From NCBI GenBank assembly GCA_963743275.1, contig CAVUPB010000008.1, forward strand, positions 1 through 64,000: DNA of 64,000 nt, read 5' to 3'. The notes under the pieces are model-generated. The model saw nothing but the letters and a program-made list of their open reading frames with translations. It made no database searches and had not been told where the DNA came from. The position numbers were made by a program, and so were the translations under genes. The DNA is from JALYLC01 sp963743275. Lineage in GTDB: Bacteria > Actinomycetota > Thermoleophilia > Gaiellales > JALYLC01. Below, piece by piece: positions 1 to 7,659 of this stretch. Each line of letters begins with the position of its first letter. Position 1 is the stretch's first letter.

Positions 1-153
1 CCGCTTGGATTCGGCAGTAGCCCCGTCCCAGAAAGAAATCGCGGCGTCGCGGGACTCCCTGGGGGACTCCCGGAAGTCGCCCGTCCGAACCGAGCGAGGC
101 TTGCACGTGCGAGACCTGCAGCTTGTCGAGTTGGGCGCGTTCCTCTCGACCAT
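1..153 (-). CDS. 5' end of unknown protein, cut by window edge
   Basis: An open frame starts at an ATG at 153 and runs off the left edge without a stop (51 codons). The visible residues include the polar stretch ending DAAISFWDGATAESKR, which looks like real protein rather than a shadow, but I do not recognise a family. The start has only a weak purine-rich tract (GAGAG) upstream. It lies downstream of the HEPN gene on the same strand. Could be spurious. Confidence 0.35.
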   Translation of the reverse strand, partial: MVERNAPNSTSCRSRTCKPRSVRTGDFRESPRESRDAAISFWDGATAESKR

Positions 154-238
154 GCACTCTCACGGTCGCGTGGGCCAGGATCTGGGCCAGGCGTACGCAG
201 ATCGTGCGAATGCCCGGAGCGCCGCAGCGGGCGGCGCA

Positions 239-676
239 CTAGCGAGGGAGCACGGCGGCCACAGCGTCGACGATTGCCTGGGCGTGTTCGAGCGCCTGCT
301 GGACGTCGTTAGACTGAACAAAGAGGGCTTCGTATTCGCTCTGGTTCCGCAGTTGGCGGAGCGCGTCGAATTCGTCGAGGTGCGGTCCGATGTCGAGGGC
401 GTCCAGGGCGGCGAGCGCGTATTCGCCGGTCTTCCTGTGCCCGCCGGCTCCCTTGCTGACGCGGTAGCCGTTCGCGCGCATGTGCGCCTGGATCGCCTTC
501 CGCATAGCGTCGTAGAGGCCTGTGAAGGCGAGCGTCGGATCAAGCTCGGCTATCGCCGCAGCGGCGGCGATGTGCCGGCGCGCGGTCGCGATCTCTTCGA
601 GGGCGGTCACCGGGTCGGGCTCGACCCGCGTGATCTTGCGCTCGGTGAGCAAGCGCTGGACGTCTGCCTCAGTCAT
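239..676 (-). CDS. HEPN-domain protein (toxin-like partner of nucleotidyltransferase)
   Basis: 145 aa, all-helical. The C-terminal part carries a HEPN-type motif, R110-N111-x3-Y115, the place where HEPN RNases have R-x4-6-H; the Y variant is common in the HEPN partners of minimal nucleotidyltransferases (MNT). It overlaps the upstream MNT gene by 4 bases (ATGA), so the two are translationally coupled. In known MNT-HEPN pairs the HEPN protein is an RNase toxin that the MNT inactivates by AMPylating the Tyr of this motif; applying that here is inference from motif and gene order. Confidence 0.75.
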   Translation of the reverse strand: MTEADVQRLLTERKITRVEPDPVTALEEIATARRHIAAAAAIAELDPTLAFTGLYDAMRKAIQAHMRANGYRVSKGAGGHRKTGEYALAALDALDIGPHLDEFDALRQLRNQSEYEALFVQSNDVQQALEHAQAIVDAVAAVLPR

Positions 677-1254
677 TCGGTGAGATCAAGCTCAACGAGG
701 GGACCGCGCGCGACCGATTGCAGGAAGCCGCTGTTCCTTGCCTCCCATTCCTCGACTGGAACGACGGTCGGGTTTATCTCATAGCCGAGTTGGTGCTCGA
801 GATCGCGCGCGATACGCGCGAGCGCACTTCTTCGGGGGGAGCCGACGACGACTAGGTCGAGGTCGTTCGGGGCATCTCCCGCTTCGCCGAGATAGCGGGC
901 GGCCCAAGAGCCGTAGAGGAACGCCTTTTCGACGCCATCGGTACGGCGCAGGGAGCGTTCTAGTAGCGGCACTGGCCCGAAGGCCCGTAGCAGCAGGTCG
1001 CGAAGCGCCGGGAAGTAGACCGACTCTTCATTCGGATAGAGGCGCCGCTGGTTGCCGACCCGCTCGCTACGGATGAGTCCCGCCCGCTCGAGTTTGTCTG
1101 CTTCACGCGAGAGGGTCGTGTGGCTGAGACCGAGCTCTCGGGCGAGCGCCGAGAGCGTTGTCGCCCTCTCCGGTCGCAGGTAGAGGTGGGCGAGTAGACG
1201 CGCCTGCCCCTCGGAGCGGAAGATTGGTAGAAGCGGGGGGGCGTCGGTCTTCAT
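673..1254 (-). CDS. Winged-helix DNA-binding / minimal nucleotidyltransferase fusion (antitoxin-like)
   Basis: 193 aa. Residues about 15-75 form an ArsR/MarR-like winged helix (SALARELGLSHTTLSREADK). The C-terminal half is a minimal nucleotidyltransferase: G115-S116 followed by D131-x-D133, the metal-binding core of pol-beta-fold enzymes. The ATG at 1254 lies 2 bases from a large palindrome (1256-1291), so the fused DNA-binding domain probably represses its own operon. First gene of a two-gene operon with the HEPN gene. Base composition is less extreme than in the housekeeping genes further on, consistent with acquired DNA. Confidence 0.8.
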   Translation of the reverse strand: MKTDAPPLLPIFRSEGQARLLAHLYLRPERATTLSALARELGLSHTTLSREADKLERAGLIRSERVGNQRRLYPNEESVYFPALRDLLLRAFGPVPLLERSLRRTDGVEKAFLYGSWAARYLGEAGDAPNDLDLVVVGSPRRSALARIARDLEHQLGYEINPTVVPVEEWEARNSGFLQSVARGPLVELDLTE

Positions 1255-1255
1255 A

Positions 1256-1291
1256 GTGCGTCTAGTGCACAGTTTGGTGCGCTAGACGCAC
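1256..1291. promoter_or_regulatory. Palindromic operator upstream of MNT-HEPN operon
   Basis: Arms GTGCGTCTAGTGCAC (1256-1270) and GTGCGCTAGACGCAC (1277-1291) are inverted repeats matching at 14 of 15 positions, separated by 6 bases (AGTTTG). It begins 2 bases upstream of the antitoxin ATG. Its size and symmetry suit a dimeric winged-helix repressor, most simply the one encoded by the adjacent gene (inference). Confidence 0.75.
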
Positions 1292-1336
1292 AATAGCGCC
1301 TCCCGGAATCGCGAGCAAGCTCTCAGCCCACCGCCG

Positions 1337-1819
1337 TCGAGGAACGTCCAGGAATGTGCGGACAACCGTCCGGTTCCACCTGGCACCCCCTCCGCGAAGG
1401 CGCTCATCACGAATCTGTTCAACACCGCGCAACCGCTGATCCGCTACGAGCTGAACGACTGCCTCGTGCGCCAGCCCGACGCGCCCGACCACGGACACGT
1501 CCGCGTGACGATCGAAGGACGATCAGACGACACGCTGCGATATGGCGACGTGACGGTGCACCCCCTCACGATCCGCAGCACGCTCCTCGCCGTCCCGGCG
1601 GTCGTCGAGTACCAGGTGACGCAGACCCGGTGCGGCATCCACGTCGACGTGGTCGCACCCGACGGCATCGACGAAGCATCCCTGTCCCGCTCGCTCCGAT
1701 CCGCGCTCGACCGCGCAGGTCTCGCGGATCCCGAGGTGACAGTCACATCGATCGACTCGATCGGGCGCAACACCGCGAGCGGGAAGATCCGACGATTCGT
1801 GCTCCTGCCGGGCAGCTAG
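1337..1819 (+). pseudogene. 3' fragment of phenylacetate-CoA ligase (PaaK)-like adenylate-forming enzyme
   Basis: About 160 codons that read as the C-terminal part of a PaaK-family ligase: the frame gives RPVPPGTPSAKALITNLFN, then QPLIRYEL (the hinge region), and ends with IGRNTASGKIRRFVLLPGS, where the family has its conserved C-terminal lysine. The adenylation core (about 300 residues) is missing upstream, and the region before it is the MNT promoter. No plausible start or ribosome site serves the fragment. It is a truncated remnant, probably left by recombination next to the tRNA gene. Confidence 0.7.
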
Positions 1820-1941
1820 CCCGCCTGTCCCCGAGCCTTCCAGAGAGCGGTTTCAAGCGGTCTCCTGCACCATAAGCTCGCAGCCGACAACTATCACTCA
1901 AAGATCATCGTAAACGCTTTTGAGCAGGATATTCATCTAAA

Positions 1942-2034
1942 CGAGGCGGCGCAGGAATCGAACCTACCAAGCGACGGGCTACGCCGCCCTGCCGGTTTTG
2001 AAGACCGGATCGGCCACCAGGCCGGTGCCACCCC
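1942..2034 (-). tRNA. selC: tRNA-Sec (anticodon UCA)
   Basis: On the minus strand the 93 bases fold as a selenocysteine tRNA: an 8-bp acceptor stem (GGGGTGGC with GCCGCCTC, two wobble pairs), a D stem CGGCC/GGCCG with a 4-base loop TGGT, an anticodon arm CCGGT-CTTCAAA-ACCGG reading UCA, a long variable arm with a 6-bp stem (GCGGCG/CGTCGC), and a T arm GTAGG-TTCGATT-CCTGC. The long acceptor, tight D loop and extra arm separate it from a tRNA-Ser or a suppressor. CCA is not encoded. A TAGATT box lies 6 bases upstream of the first base. The roughly 120 bases 3' of it (1820-1941) hold only an imperfect CTCAAA/TTTGAG inverted repeat that could terminate it. Confidence 0.9.
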
Positions 2035-2040
2035 AGCGGC

Positions 2041-2050
2041 AATCTAGGCT
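2041..2050. promoter_or_regulatory. Overlapping divergent -10 boxes: tRNA-Sec and lipocalin-like gene
   Basis: On the minus strand TAGATT (2046 to 2041) sits 6 bases before the tRNA 5' end. On the plus strand TAGGCT (2045-2050) could serve the gene starting at 2099. The two boxes overlap, so the promoters may compete. No good -35 hexamer is visible on either side. Confidence 0.5.
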
Positions 2051-2098
2051 GTAGCGGGCGCGAGCGCTGCGCCCTCCGCCGATCCGGGAGGAGTGCCG

Positions 2099-2626
2099 AT
2101 GACCGCCACAGGCCTCGTCGAGGCGCTGCACGTCGCGGGGCCCGCAGGCCCGCAGGCCGAGCACCTGCAGTTGTTCGGGCAGTTCATCGGCTCGTGGGAG
2201 ATCGCGTGGTCGGGCCTCGACGCCGACGGGCGCACGGTGACGGCGCGCGGTGAGCTGCACTTCGGGTGGGTGCTCGGAGGGCGCGCGGTGCAGGACATCT
2301 GGATCGTCCCCGGGCGCGGCGAGCCCGGCGAGGGCGAGCCGCCGCTCGCGTTCCATGGCTCGACGCTCCGCTTCTACGACGCCAGGATCGGAGCCTGGCG
2401 ATCGACGTGGATCGATCCGGTCAACGGGCGCGTGCGCCGCTTCATCGGCCGGCCGGATGGCGACGACATCCTGCTCTTGAGCGACGAGGACGACCCGCAG
2501 CTGCGCTGGCGCTTCACCGACATCCAGCCGGATTCGTTCGTGTGGCAGGGCGAGATCTCGCACGACGGCGGAGCGACGTGGACGCGCGACGAGGAGATGC
2601 GGATCACGCGCGCCGCAACCACGTGA
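2099..2626 (+). CDS. Conserved protein, DUF1579/calycin-like
   Basis: About 175 aa, no signal peptide and no membrane segment. The pattern (FGQFIGSWEIAWSG, GGRAVQDIWIVPG, YDARIGAWRSTWIDP, WRFTDIQPDSFVWQGE, DGGATWTRDEEM) matches soluble beta-barrel proteins of the DUF1579/heme-lipocalin-like group, small-ligand binders of unclear role. I chose the ATG at 2099 over the GTG at 2093 because GGGAGGAG ends about 7 bases before it. It overlaps the next gene by 3 bases (GTGA), so they are co-translated. Confidence 0.75.
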   Translation: MTATGLVEALHVAGPAGPQAEHLQLFGQFIGSWEIAWSGLDADGRTVTARGELHFGWVLGGRAVQDIWIVPGRGEPGEGEPPLAFHGSTLRFYDARIGAWRSTWIDPVNGRVRRFIGRPDGDDILLLSDEDDPQLRWRFTDIQPDSFVWQGEISHDGGATWTRDEEMRITRAATT

Positions 2627-3507
2627 CGCAGGCCGCGCAGAGCTTCGAGCTGCACGCGCGCGGCCCGTACTCGCTCGCCGCGAGCACGCGCTTCCTCGAG
2701 GGCTTCGCTCCTGCGGCGCTGGCGCCGGCCGCGTCCGAGCACACGCACTGGGCCTTCGCGGCCGACGACGGCGAGAGCGCAGCGGCAATCTGTCTGCGCC
2801 CGCGCGACGGCGGCGTCTCCGTCGAGGTCTTCGGCAGTGCCGATCCCGCGGTCGAAGGCCAGGTGGCGCGCATCCTCTCGCTCGACGTCGACGGTGCGGG
2901 GTTCGCGACGGTCGGCCGGAGCGACACCGTCGTCGGCGGCCTGCAGGAGCGCTTTCCGGGGCTCCGCCCCGTGCTCTTCTTCACGCCGTTCGAGGCCGCC
3001 GCCTGGGCGGTCATCAGCCACCGGATGCGGATCCGTCAGGCGGCGGCGATCAAGGCGCGCCTGACGGCCGAGCTCGGCACGGCGATCGCGATCCACGGCG
3101 AGCGCCGGTTCGCGTTCCCCTCGCCGCAGCAGATCCTTGCGGCTCGCGATCTGCCCGGGCTCCCGGAGCGCAAGGCGGCCAACCTCCGCGCCATCGCCGA
3201 GGCCGCCGTCGAGGGCGCGCTCGACGCGGCTCGGCTGCGCGCGCTGCCGCCCGAGGAGGCGCTCGCGGAGCTCAGGGCGCTGCCCGGGATCGGCGACTTC
3301 TTCGCGCAGCTGATCCTCGTGCGCGGCGTCGGCAGCCCGGACTTCCTGCCGACGGCCGAGCCGCGCCTGATGCGCGCCGTCGGCCTGGCCTACGGGATCG
3401 AGGCCCCGACGCCGGAGACGCTCACGGAGATCGCCGAGGCGTGGCGGCCGTTCCGCAGCTGGGTCGCGTTCCTGCTGCGGGTCGCGCTCGAGGATCTCTC
3501 CGCGTAG
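2623..3507 (+). CDS. DNA-3-methyladenine glycosylase II-like (AlkA/HhH-GPD family)
   Basis: 294 aa. The N-terminal part resembles the AlkA substrate-recognition domain (FLEGFAPAAL, SDTVVGGLQERFPGLRPV, FTPFEAAAWAVISHRM); the C-terminal part has the helix-hairpin-helix LRALPGIGDFFAQLILVRG. These enzymes excise alkylated bases in base-excision repair. The catalytic Asp that normally follows the HhH appears replaced: the local sequence is LPTAEPRL, with Glu at or near that position. Starts at GTG 2623, overlapping the previous stop. Ends inside a perfect hairpin terminator. Confidence 0.8.
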   Translation: MTQAAQSFELHARGPYSLAASTRFLEGFAPAALAPAASEHTHWAFAADDGESAAAICLRPRDGGVSVEVFGSADPAVEGQVARILSLDVDGAGFATVGRSDTVVGGLQERFPGLRPVLFFTPFEAAAWAVISHRMRIRQAAAIKARLTAELGTAIAIHGERRFAFPSPQQILAARDLPGLPERKAANLRAIAEAAVEGALDAARLRALPPEEALAELRALPGIGDFFAQLILVRGVGSPDFLPTAEPRLMRAVGLAYGIEAPTPETLTEIAEAWRPFRSWVAFLLRVALEDLSA

Positions 3508-3547
3508 CCCGGGGTCTGGCGCGCGTCACGCGCGCCAGACCCCGGGC
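3507..3547. terminator. Bidirectional hairpin terminator
   Basis: Perfect 19-bp inverted repeat (3507-3525 and 3529-3547) with a 3-base loop TCA, between two convergent genes whose stop codons flank it. No T tract follows on either strand, as is common in this genome. Confidence 0.85.
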
Positions 3548-3553
3548 CGTGAC

Positions 3554-6103
3554 TCACTCGAACGCGAGCGCGCTCACCACGTCCATGCGCGACGCGCGCC
3601 GCGCCGGCATGACCGCGGCGATCACGCCGAGGACGTACGCGATCGCGACCATCACGACCAGCTGGCCGTACGGGACGCTGAACGTCGCGCCTTCGATCGC
3701 GGCTGTCGTGATGCCCGCGAGGAACACGCCCAGCCCGAGGCCGAGGGTGGCCCCGATGAGGGTCGTGAGGATGCCCTCGAAGCGCACCATCCGCCGCATC
3801 TGGCGGCGCGAGCCGCCGACGGCGCGGAGCAGGCCGATCTCCCGCGTGCGCTCGAGCACGGACAGCGCGAGCGTGTTGACGACGCCGAAGATCGAGATGA
3901 TCACGCTCAGCGCGAGCATCGCGTAGAACATGGACGTCACGTCCTGGGCGTCCTTCTCGTAGTAGGCGCGCAGCTCGGCGTGCGACTGCACCTTCATGCC
4001 GGCCCAGCTCGACATCGAGGAGCGGATCCCCGACTCGACGGCGTCGAGCGAGGCGCCGGGCTCGCGCACGACGTAGGCCGACGTGTCGGTCGTCTTGCCG
4101 AACAGGGAGCGCCAGGTCGAGAGCCGCATGAGGTAGCCGGCCGCGAACGCGTCGTCCTTGTAGGTGCCGCGCAGCGTCAGGGTCGCGGTGCGGCCCGTGG
4201 GCGTCGTGACCGGGAAGCGGTCGCCGACCGCCAGGCCCTCGGCGCGCGCAATGGACTGCTCCATCACGGCGTCGCGGGCGCCCAGCCCGGCGAGCGTGGC
4301 GTCCGAGCCCTGCCGCCAGTCGATCGCGTACGCGCGGCTGAACGCTGCCGGATTCACGCCGATGGCGATGTGGGCGCCCTTGCCGGCCTTGCTGATCTCG
4401 TCGGCCTCCTCGGCCACGACCGCCACGCCGGGCACCGCGGCGATGCGCCGGGCGATGCCGCGGTCGAAGGGCTGGTAGTCGGAGGTGCTGGACGAGACGA
4501 TGTAGTCGGCGCGGACGCGCTGCTCGAGCTGCTGGGTCTGCGTCCCCGACATGACGTTCGCGAAGATCGCCATGAACGAGGCCAGCGCGACGCCGATCAT
4601 GAGCGCCGCGGCGGTCGCGGCCGTGCGCCCGGGGAGGCGGGATGCGTTCTGCGCAGCCAGCGAGCCGGGGACGCCCGAGACGCGGCGCATCGGCCAGGCC
4701 AGCACCGCCACGAGGACGGGCACGAGGCGGCTTGCGAGCGCCGCGATCGAGCCGAACAGGCCGATCGTGCCGACCGCGATCAGCAGCAGGCGTGCGCCGA
4801 CGCTGCCGGGATCGCCGAGCGTGCCCAGCGACAGCGCGGAGCCCGCCAGGACGAGCGCCGCCAGTCCGACGACGAGCGAGCGGCGCCGCGGCTGGTTGCG
4901 CGAGGCGACCGCGTCGCGCAGGCTCACCGCGGGCGCGACCCTGCCCGCCCGCACGGCCGGGACGAGCGCGGCGATCAGCGTGACGACGATGCCGACGATC
5001 AGGCTGGGCAGCAGCGTCCCGGGCGTGAGCGGCAGCGGGACCTCGGGGATCGTCAGTCCCACCGCATTGAAGAGCGCGATCAGCCCCGCACCCAGCGCGA
5101 CGCCGAGGCCGGTGCCGGCGAGCGAGGCGACGGCGCCGATGGCGAGGCCCTCGGCGAGCACCGAGGCGAGCGCCTGGCGGCGCGTGGCGCCGAGGCAGCG
5201 CACGAGCGCCAGCTCGCGCGCCCGCTGAGCGACCGTGATCGCGAACGTGTTGTAGATGATGAACGAGCCGACGAGCAGGGCCACGCCGCCGAACGCCAGC
5301 AGGATGTAGCGCATGATGTCGATGAAGCCGAGGTCCTCGTGCATGGTGCGCTGCACGTGGTCGTGGGCCGTCTCGACGCGCAGCGGGACGGGCGCCTCGA
5401 GATGCGCCGCCTCGATGCGGCGGACGAGCTCGCTCGCGGACACGCCGGCGGCCGCGCGCACGCGGATCGTGTCGACCTGGTGCGGGCGGTCGAGGATCGC
5501 CTGCGCGGTCTTCCGGTCGAAGACCGAGATCGTCGCGCCGGACGCGCCGACGCCGGTCAGCTGCACGAGCCCGACGATGCGGTAGCGGCGGGTCGGGTGA
5601 TTGGTGGAGACGTCGATGCCGTCGCCGATGCCGGCCTTGGCCTCGGAGGCGGTGAAGCGGTCGATCGCGACCTCGCCCGCGTGCGGCCAGCGGCCCGCGA
5701 CGAGGCGCAGGCCCGTGAGCCCGGGCGCCGGCACGGAGATGCCGACCTTCGGGTAGCCGTCGACGCCGAGCGTCTTGCCGTTGCGGTCGATCGGCGTGGC
5801 GGTGCCCTCGACCTCGCCGGCGACCGCGGCGACGCCGGGGACCGCCCGGATCGCGCCGACGAGGCTCGCCGGCACGGCGGGCGCCGTCGTGCCGCGGTCG
5901 GCCGAGCGCACCGCGAGCTTGCCGCTCACGACGACGTCGGAGCCGCGGTCGGACTGGGTGTACCAGCTCCCGAAGCCGCGCGACGCGGTCGAGGTGAGCA
6001 CGAGCGTGGCGCACACCATGGCGGTGCCGAACACGATCGCGAGGGCCGTGAGGACGGTGCGGAGCTTGCGCGCGGCCATGCCGCGCAGCGCGATGCGGTT
6101 CAC
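3554..6103 (-). CDS. ABC transporter permease, MacB/FtsX type, duplicated
   Basis: 849 aa inner-membrane protein with an N-terminal membrane segment (about 15-35) followed by a large extracytoplasmic domain, a FtsX block (about 270-390), a second extracytoplasmic domain and a C-terminal FtsX block (about 720-840, with LSVLERTREIGLLRAVG and the PARRASRMDVVSAL tail). Such two-FtsX permeases move lipids, lipoproteins, peptides or drugs outward using the adjacent ATPase. It overlaps that ATPase gene by 4 bases (ATGA). Substrate cannot be told from sequence. Confidence 0.9.
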   Translation of the reverse strand: MNRIALRGMAARKLRTVLTALAIVFGTAMVCATLVLTSTASRGFGSWYTQSDRGSDVVVSGKLAVRSADRGTTAPAVPASLVGAIRAVPGVAAVAGEVEGTATPIDRNGKTLGVDGYPKVGISVPAPGLTGLRLVAGRWPHAGEVAIDRFTASEAKAGIGDGIDVSTNHPTRRYRIVGLVQLTGVGASGATISVFDRKTAQAILDRPHQVDTIRVRAAAGVSASELVRRIEAAHLEAPVPLRVETAHDHVQRTMHEDLGFIDIMRYILLAFGGVALLVGSFIIYNTFAITVAQRARELALVRCLGATRRQALASVLAEGLAIGAVASLAGTGLGVALGAGLIALFNAVGLTIPEVPLPLTPGTLLPSLIVGIVVTLIAALVPAVRAGRVAPAVSLRDAVASRNQPRRRSLVVGLAALVLAGSALSLGTLGDPGSVGARLLLIAVGTIGLFGSIAALASRLVPVLVAVLAWPMRRVSGVPGSLAAQNASRLPGRTAATAAALMIGVALASFMAIFANVMSGTQTQQLEQRVRADYIVSSSTSDYQPFDRGIARRIAAVPGVAVVAEEADEISKAGKGAHIAIGVNPAAFSRAYAIDWRQGSDATLAGLGARDAVMEQSIARAEGLAVGDRFPVTTPTGRTATLTLRGTYKDDAFAAGYLMRLSTWRSLFGKTTDTSAYVVREPGASLDAVESGIRSSMSSWAGMKVQSHAELRAYYEKDAQDVTSMFYAMLALSVIISIFGVVNTLALSVLERTREIGLLRAVGGSRRQMRRMVRFEGILTTLIGATLGLGLGVFLAGITTAAIEGATFSVPYGQLVVMVAIAYVLGVIAAVMPARRASRMDVVSALAFE

Positions 6104-6876
6104 GTCAGCTCCTTCATGCGGTCGAGGATCTCGCCCGCGCTGAGATGCGGCTCGTCGGCGACGATCGCGCCGTCGGCGAGGAAGACGACGCGGTCGGCGA
6201 CCGCGGCGGCCACGGCATCGTGCGTGACCATCGCGATGGCCTGGCCACGCTCGTCCGCGGCGCTGCGCAGCAGGCCGAGGACGTCGGCGGAGGCGCGCGA
6301 GTCGAGGTTGCCGGTCGGCTCGTCCGCGAAGATCACGGCCGGGCGGGTCGCCAGGGCGCGGGCCACGGCCACGCGCTGCTGCTGGCCGCCGGAGAGCTCG
6401 GCGGGCCGGTGCGAGGCACGCTCGCCGAGGCCCACCGTGGCGAGCAGCTCGTCGATCCAGTCCTCGTCGACCCTGCGGCCTGCAAGACGCAGCGGCAGCG
6501 CGACGTTCTCGGCCGCCGACAGCGTCGGCAGCAGGTTGTAGGCCTGGAAGACGAAGCCGACGCGATCGCGGCGGAGCTGCGTGAGGCGGCGTTCCTTGAG
6601 GCCCTCGAGCGCGACGCCGTCGATCTCGACGCTGCCCGAGGTGGGCGTGTCGAGCCCGGCCATGATGTGCATGAGCGTCGACTTGCCGGAGCCCGAGGGC
6701 CCCATGACGGCGACGAACTCGCCGGCCTGCAGCGAGACGGAGACCCCGCGCAGCGCGTCGACCGCCGCGTCGCCGCTGCCGTGACGCCGGGTGACGTCAC
6801 GGGCAGCGGCGATCGCGAGCGCGTCGACCGGCCACGGGGACTCGAGGGTGGAGGTGGGGGAGGTGATGGCGGACAT
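6100..6876 (-). CDS. ABC transporter ATP-binding protein, LolD/MacB type
   Basis: 258 aa. Walker A GPSGSGKST, Q-loop FVFQAYNLLP, signature LSGGQQQRVAVARAL, Walker B VIFADEPTGNLD, switch His in MVTHD. This is the partner of the FtsX-type permease just downstream. An N-terminal extension of about 25 residues precedes the ABC core. The cupin gene upstream is on the same strand but 33 bases away, so co-transcription is possible. Confidence 0.92.
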   Translation of the reverse strand: MSAITSPTSTLESPWPVDALAIAAARDVTRRHGSGDAAVDALRGVSVSLQAGEFVAVMGPSGSGKSTLMHIMAGLDTPTSGSVEIDGVALEGLKERRLTQLRRDRVGFVFQAYNLLPTLSAAENVALPLRLAGRRVDEDWIDELLATVGLGERASHRPAELSGGQQQRVAVARALATRPAVIFADEPTGNLDSRASADVLGLLRSAADERGQAIAMVTHDAVAAAVADRVVFLADGAIVADEPHLSAGEILDRMKELT

Positions 6877-6909
6877 GGGTGCTCCTCGAAGTCGGATGGT
6901 TGGCAGGGC

Positions 6910-7470
6910 TCAGGCGAGGACCGGCTTGACGGACTGGTAGCTCGGGCGGTAGCCGGCGAGCCGGGCGAGCGGAAGCGCGCCGAGGGTGCCGAGGTCCTGC
7001 AGCCAGGCCGGCACGCCGGCGAGGCGGATGACGTCGCGGTGCGCGCGGGCGATCACGGCCATGCGCACCGGGTTCGGCATGCCCTTGCGGTTCGTCTTGC
7101 CGTCGCGGGCGAGCCCGAACATCGACTCGATCAGCGACTCGAACTGCAGCGCCGGGCTGATCTTGCAGTGGAACATGATGGGCTCGTCGCCGGTGTTCCA
7201 GAACTTGTGCGCCGTCCCGGGCTCGACCGTCGCGCTCTCGCCCTGGGTCAGGCGGATGCGCTGCTTGCCGACGCGCAGGTCGAGGACGCCCTCGATCGCG
7301 GTGAACGTCTCGGTCTGCTTGGGGTGCACGTGCGCGGCGGCGACTGCACCGCCGGGCTGGACGACGGCGACGACCTCGACGTACTCGCCGCCCGTCGAGG
7401 CTGCCGTCTGGAGGAACGTCAGCTCCTCGCCGGTCACGCTGTTGACGATGGTGTCTCCGGGGTTGATCAC
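6910..7470 (-). CDS. Cupin-domain protein
   Basis: 186 aa. Single cupin: motif 1 around AAAHVHPKQTETFTAIEG (HxH-x4-E, metal ligands), motif 2 around PGTAHKFWNTGDEP. After the cupin comes an extension of about 80 residues ending YRPSYQSVKPVLA. I chose GTG at 7470 because AAAGGAG lies 8 bases before it; earlier in-frame starts have no ribosome site. Enzymatic or sensing role unknown. One of six cupins in this window. Confidence 0.8.
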   Translation of the reverse strand: MINPGDTIVNSVTGEELTFLQTAASTGGEYVEVVAVVQPGGAVAAAHVHPKQTETFTAIEGVLDLRVGKQRIRLTQGESATVEPGTAHKFWNTGDEPIMFHCKISPALQFESLIESMFGLARDGKTNRKGMPNPVRMAVIARAHRDVIRLAGVPAWLQDLGTLGALPLARLAGYRPSYQSVKPVLA

Positions 7471-7581
7471 GATCTGCTCCTTTGCTCGGGTTGGGTGCAG
7501 CACGTCGCTGCACCACCCATGCTGCGCGGGGGCATGTCCGCCGCACATGAGGCAGAAGTCGTCTCGCTGTCCCGACCTTCT

Positions 7582-7616
7582 CCCGGCCGTTCCGGGACGC
7601 TTTGTCCCGGGCCGGG
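7582..7616 (-). terminator. Hairpin terminator after aldo/keto reductase
   Basis: CCGGGAC (7592-7598) and GTCCCGG (7604-7610) pair around a short GCTTT loop, extended with a small bulge by CCCGG and CCGGG outside. It sits between the stop of the reductase gene and the start of the cupin gene on the same strand. Confidence 0.6.
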
Positions 7617-7659
7617 TGCGGTTTGCCTCACCCGCGGGCGAGGTCAGCCGAAGGCGCGT

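Noticed and set aside
5..784. Plus-strand frame of 259 codons at the left edge
   Set aside because: It is antisense to the HEPN and MNT genes, whose motifs and palindrome support the minus strand.
1942..2034. UGA suppressor or tRNA-Ser
   Set aside because: The 8-bp acceptor stem, 4-base D loop and UCA anticodon together are specific for tRNA-Sec.
3390..6541. Very long overlapping frames on both strands, about 850 residues each
   Set aside because: Only the 849-residue FtsX permease frame (3554-6103) has membrane segments and family motifs; the others are Arg/Ala-rich shadows caused by high G/C third positions.
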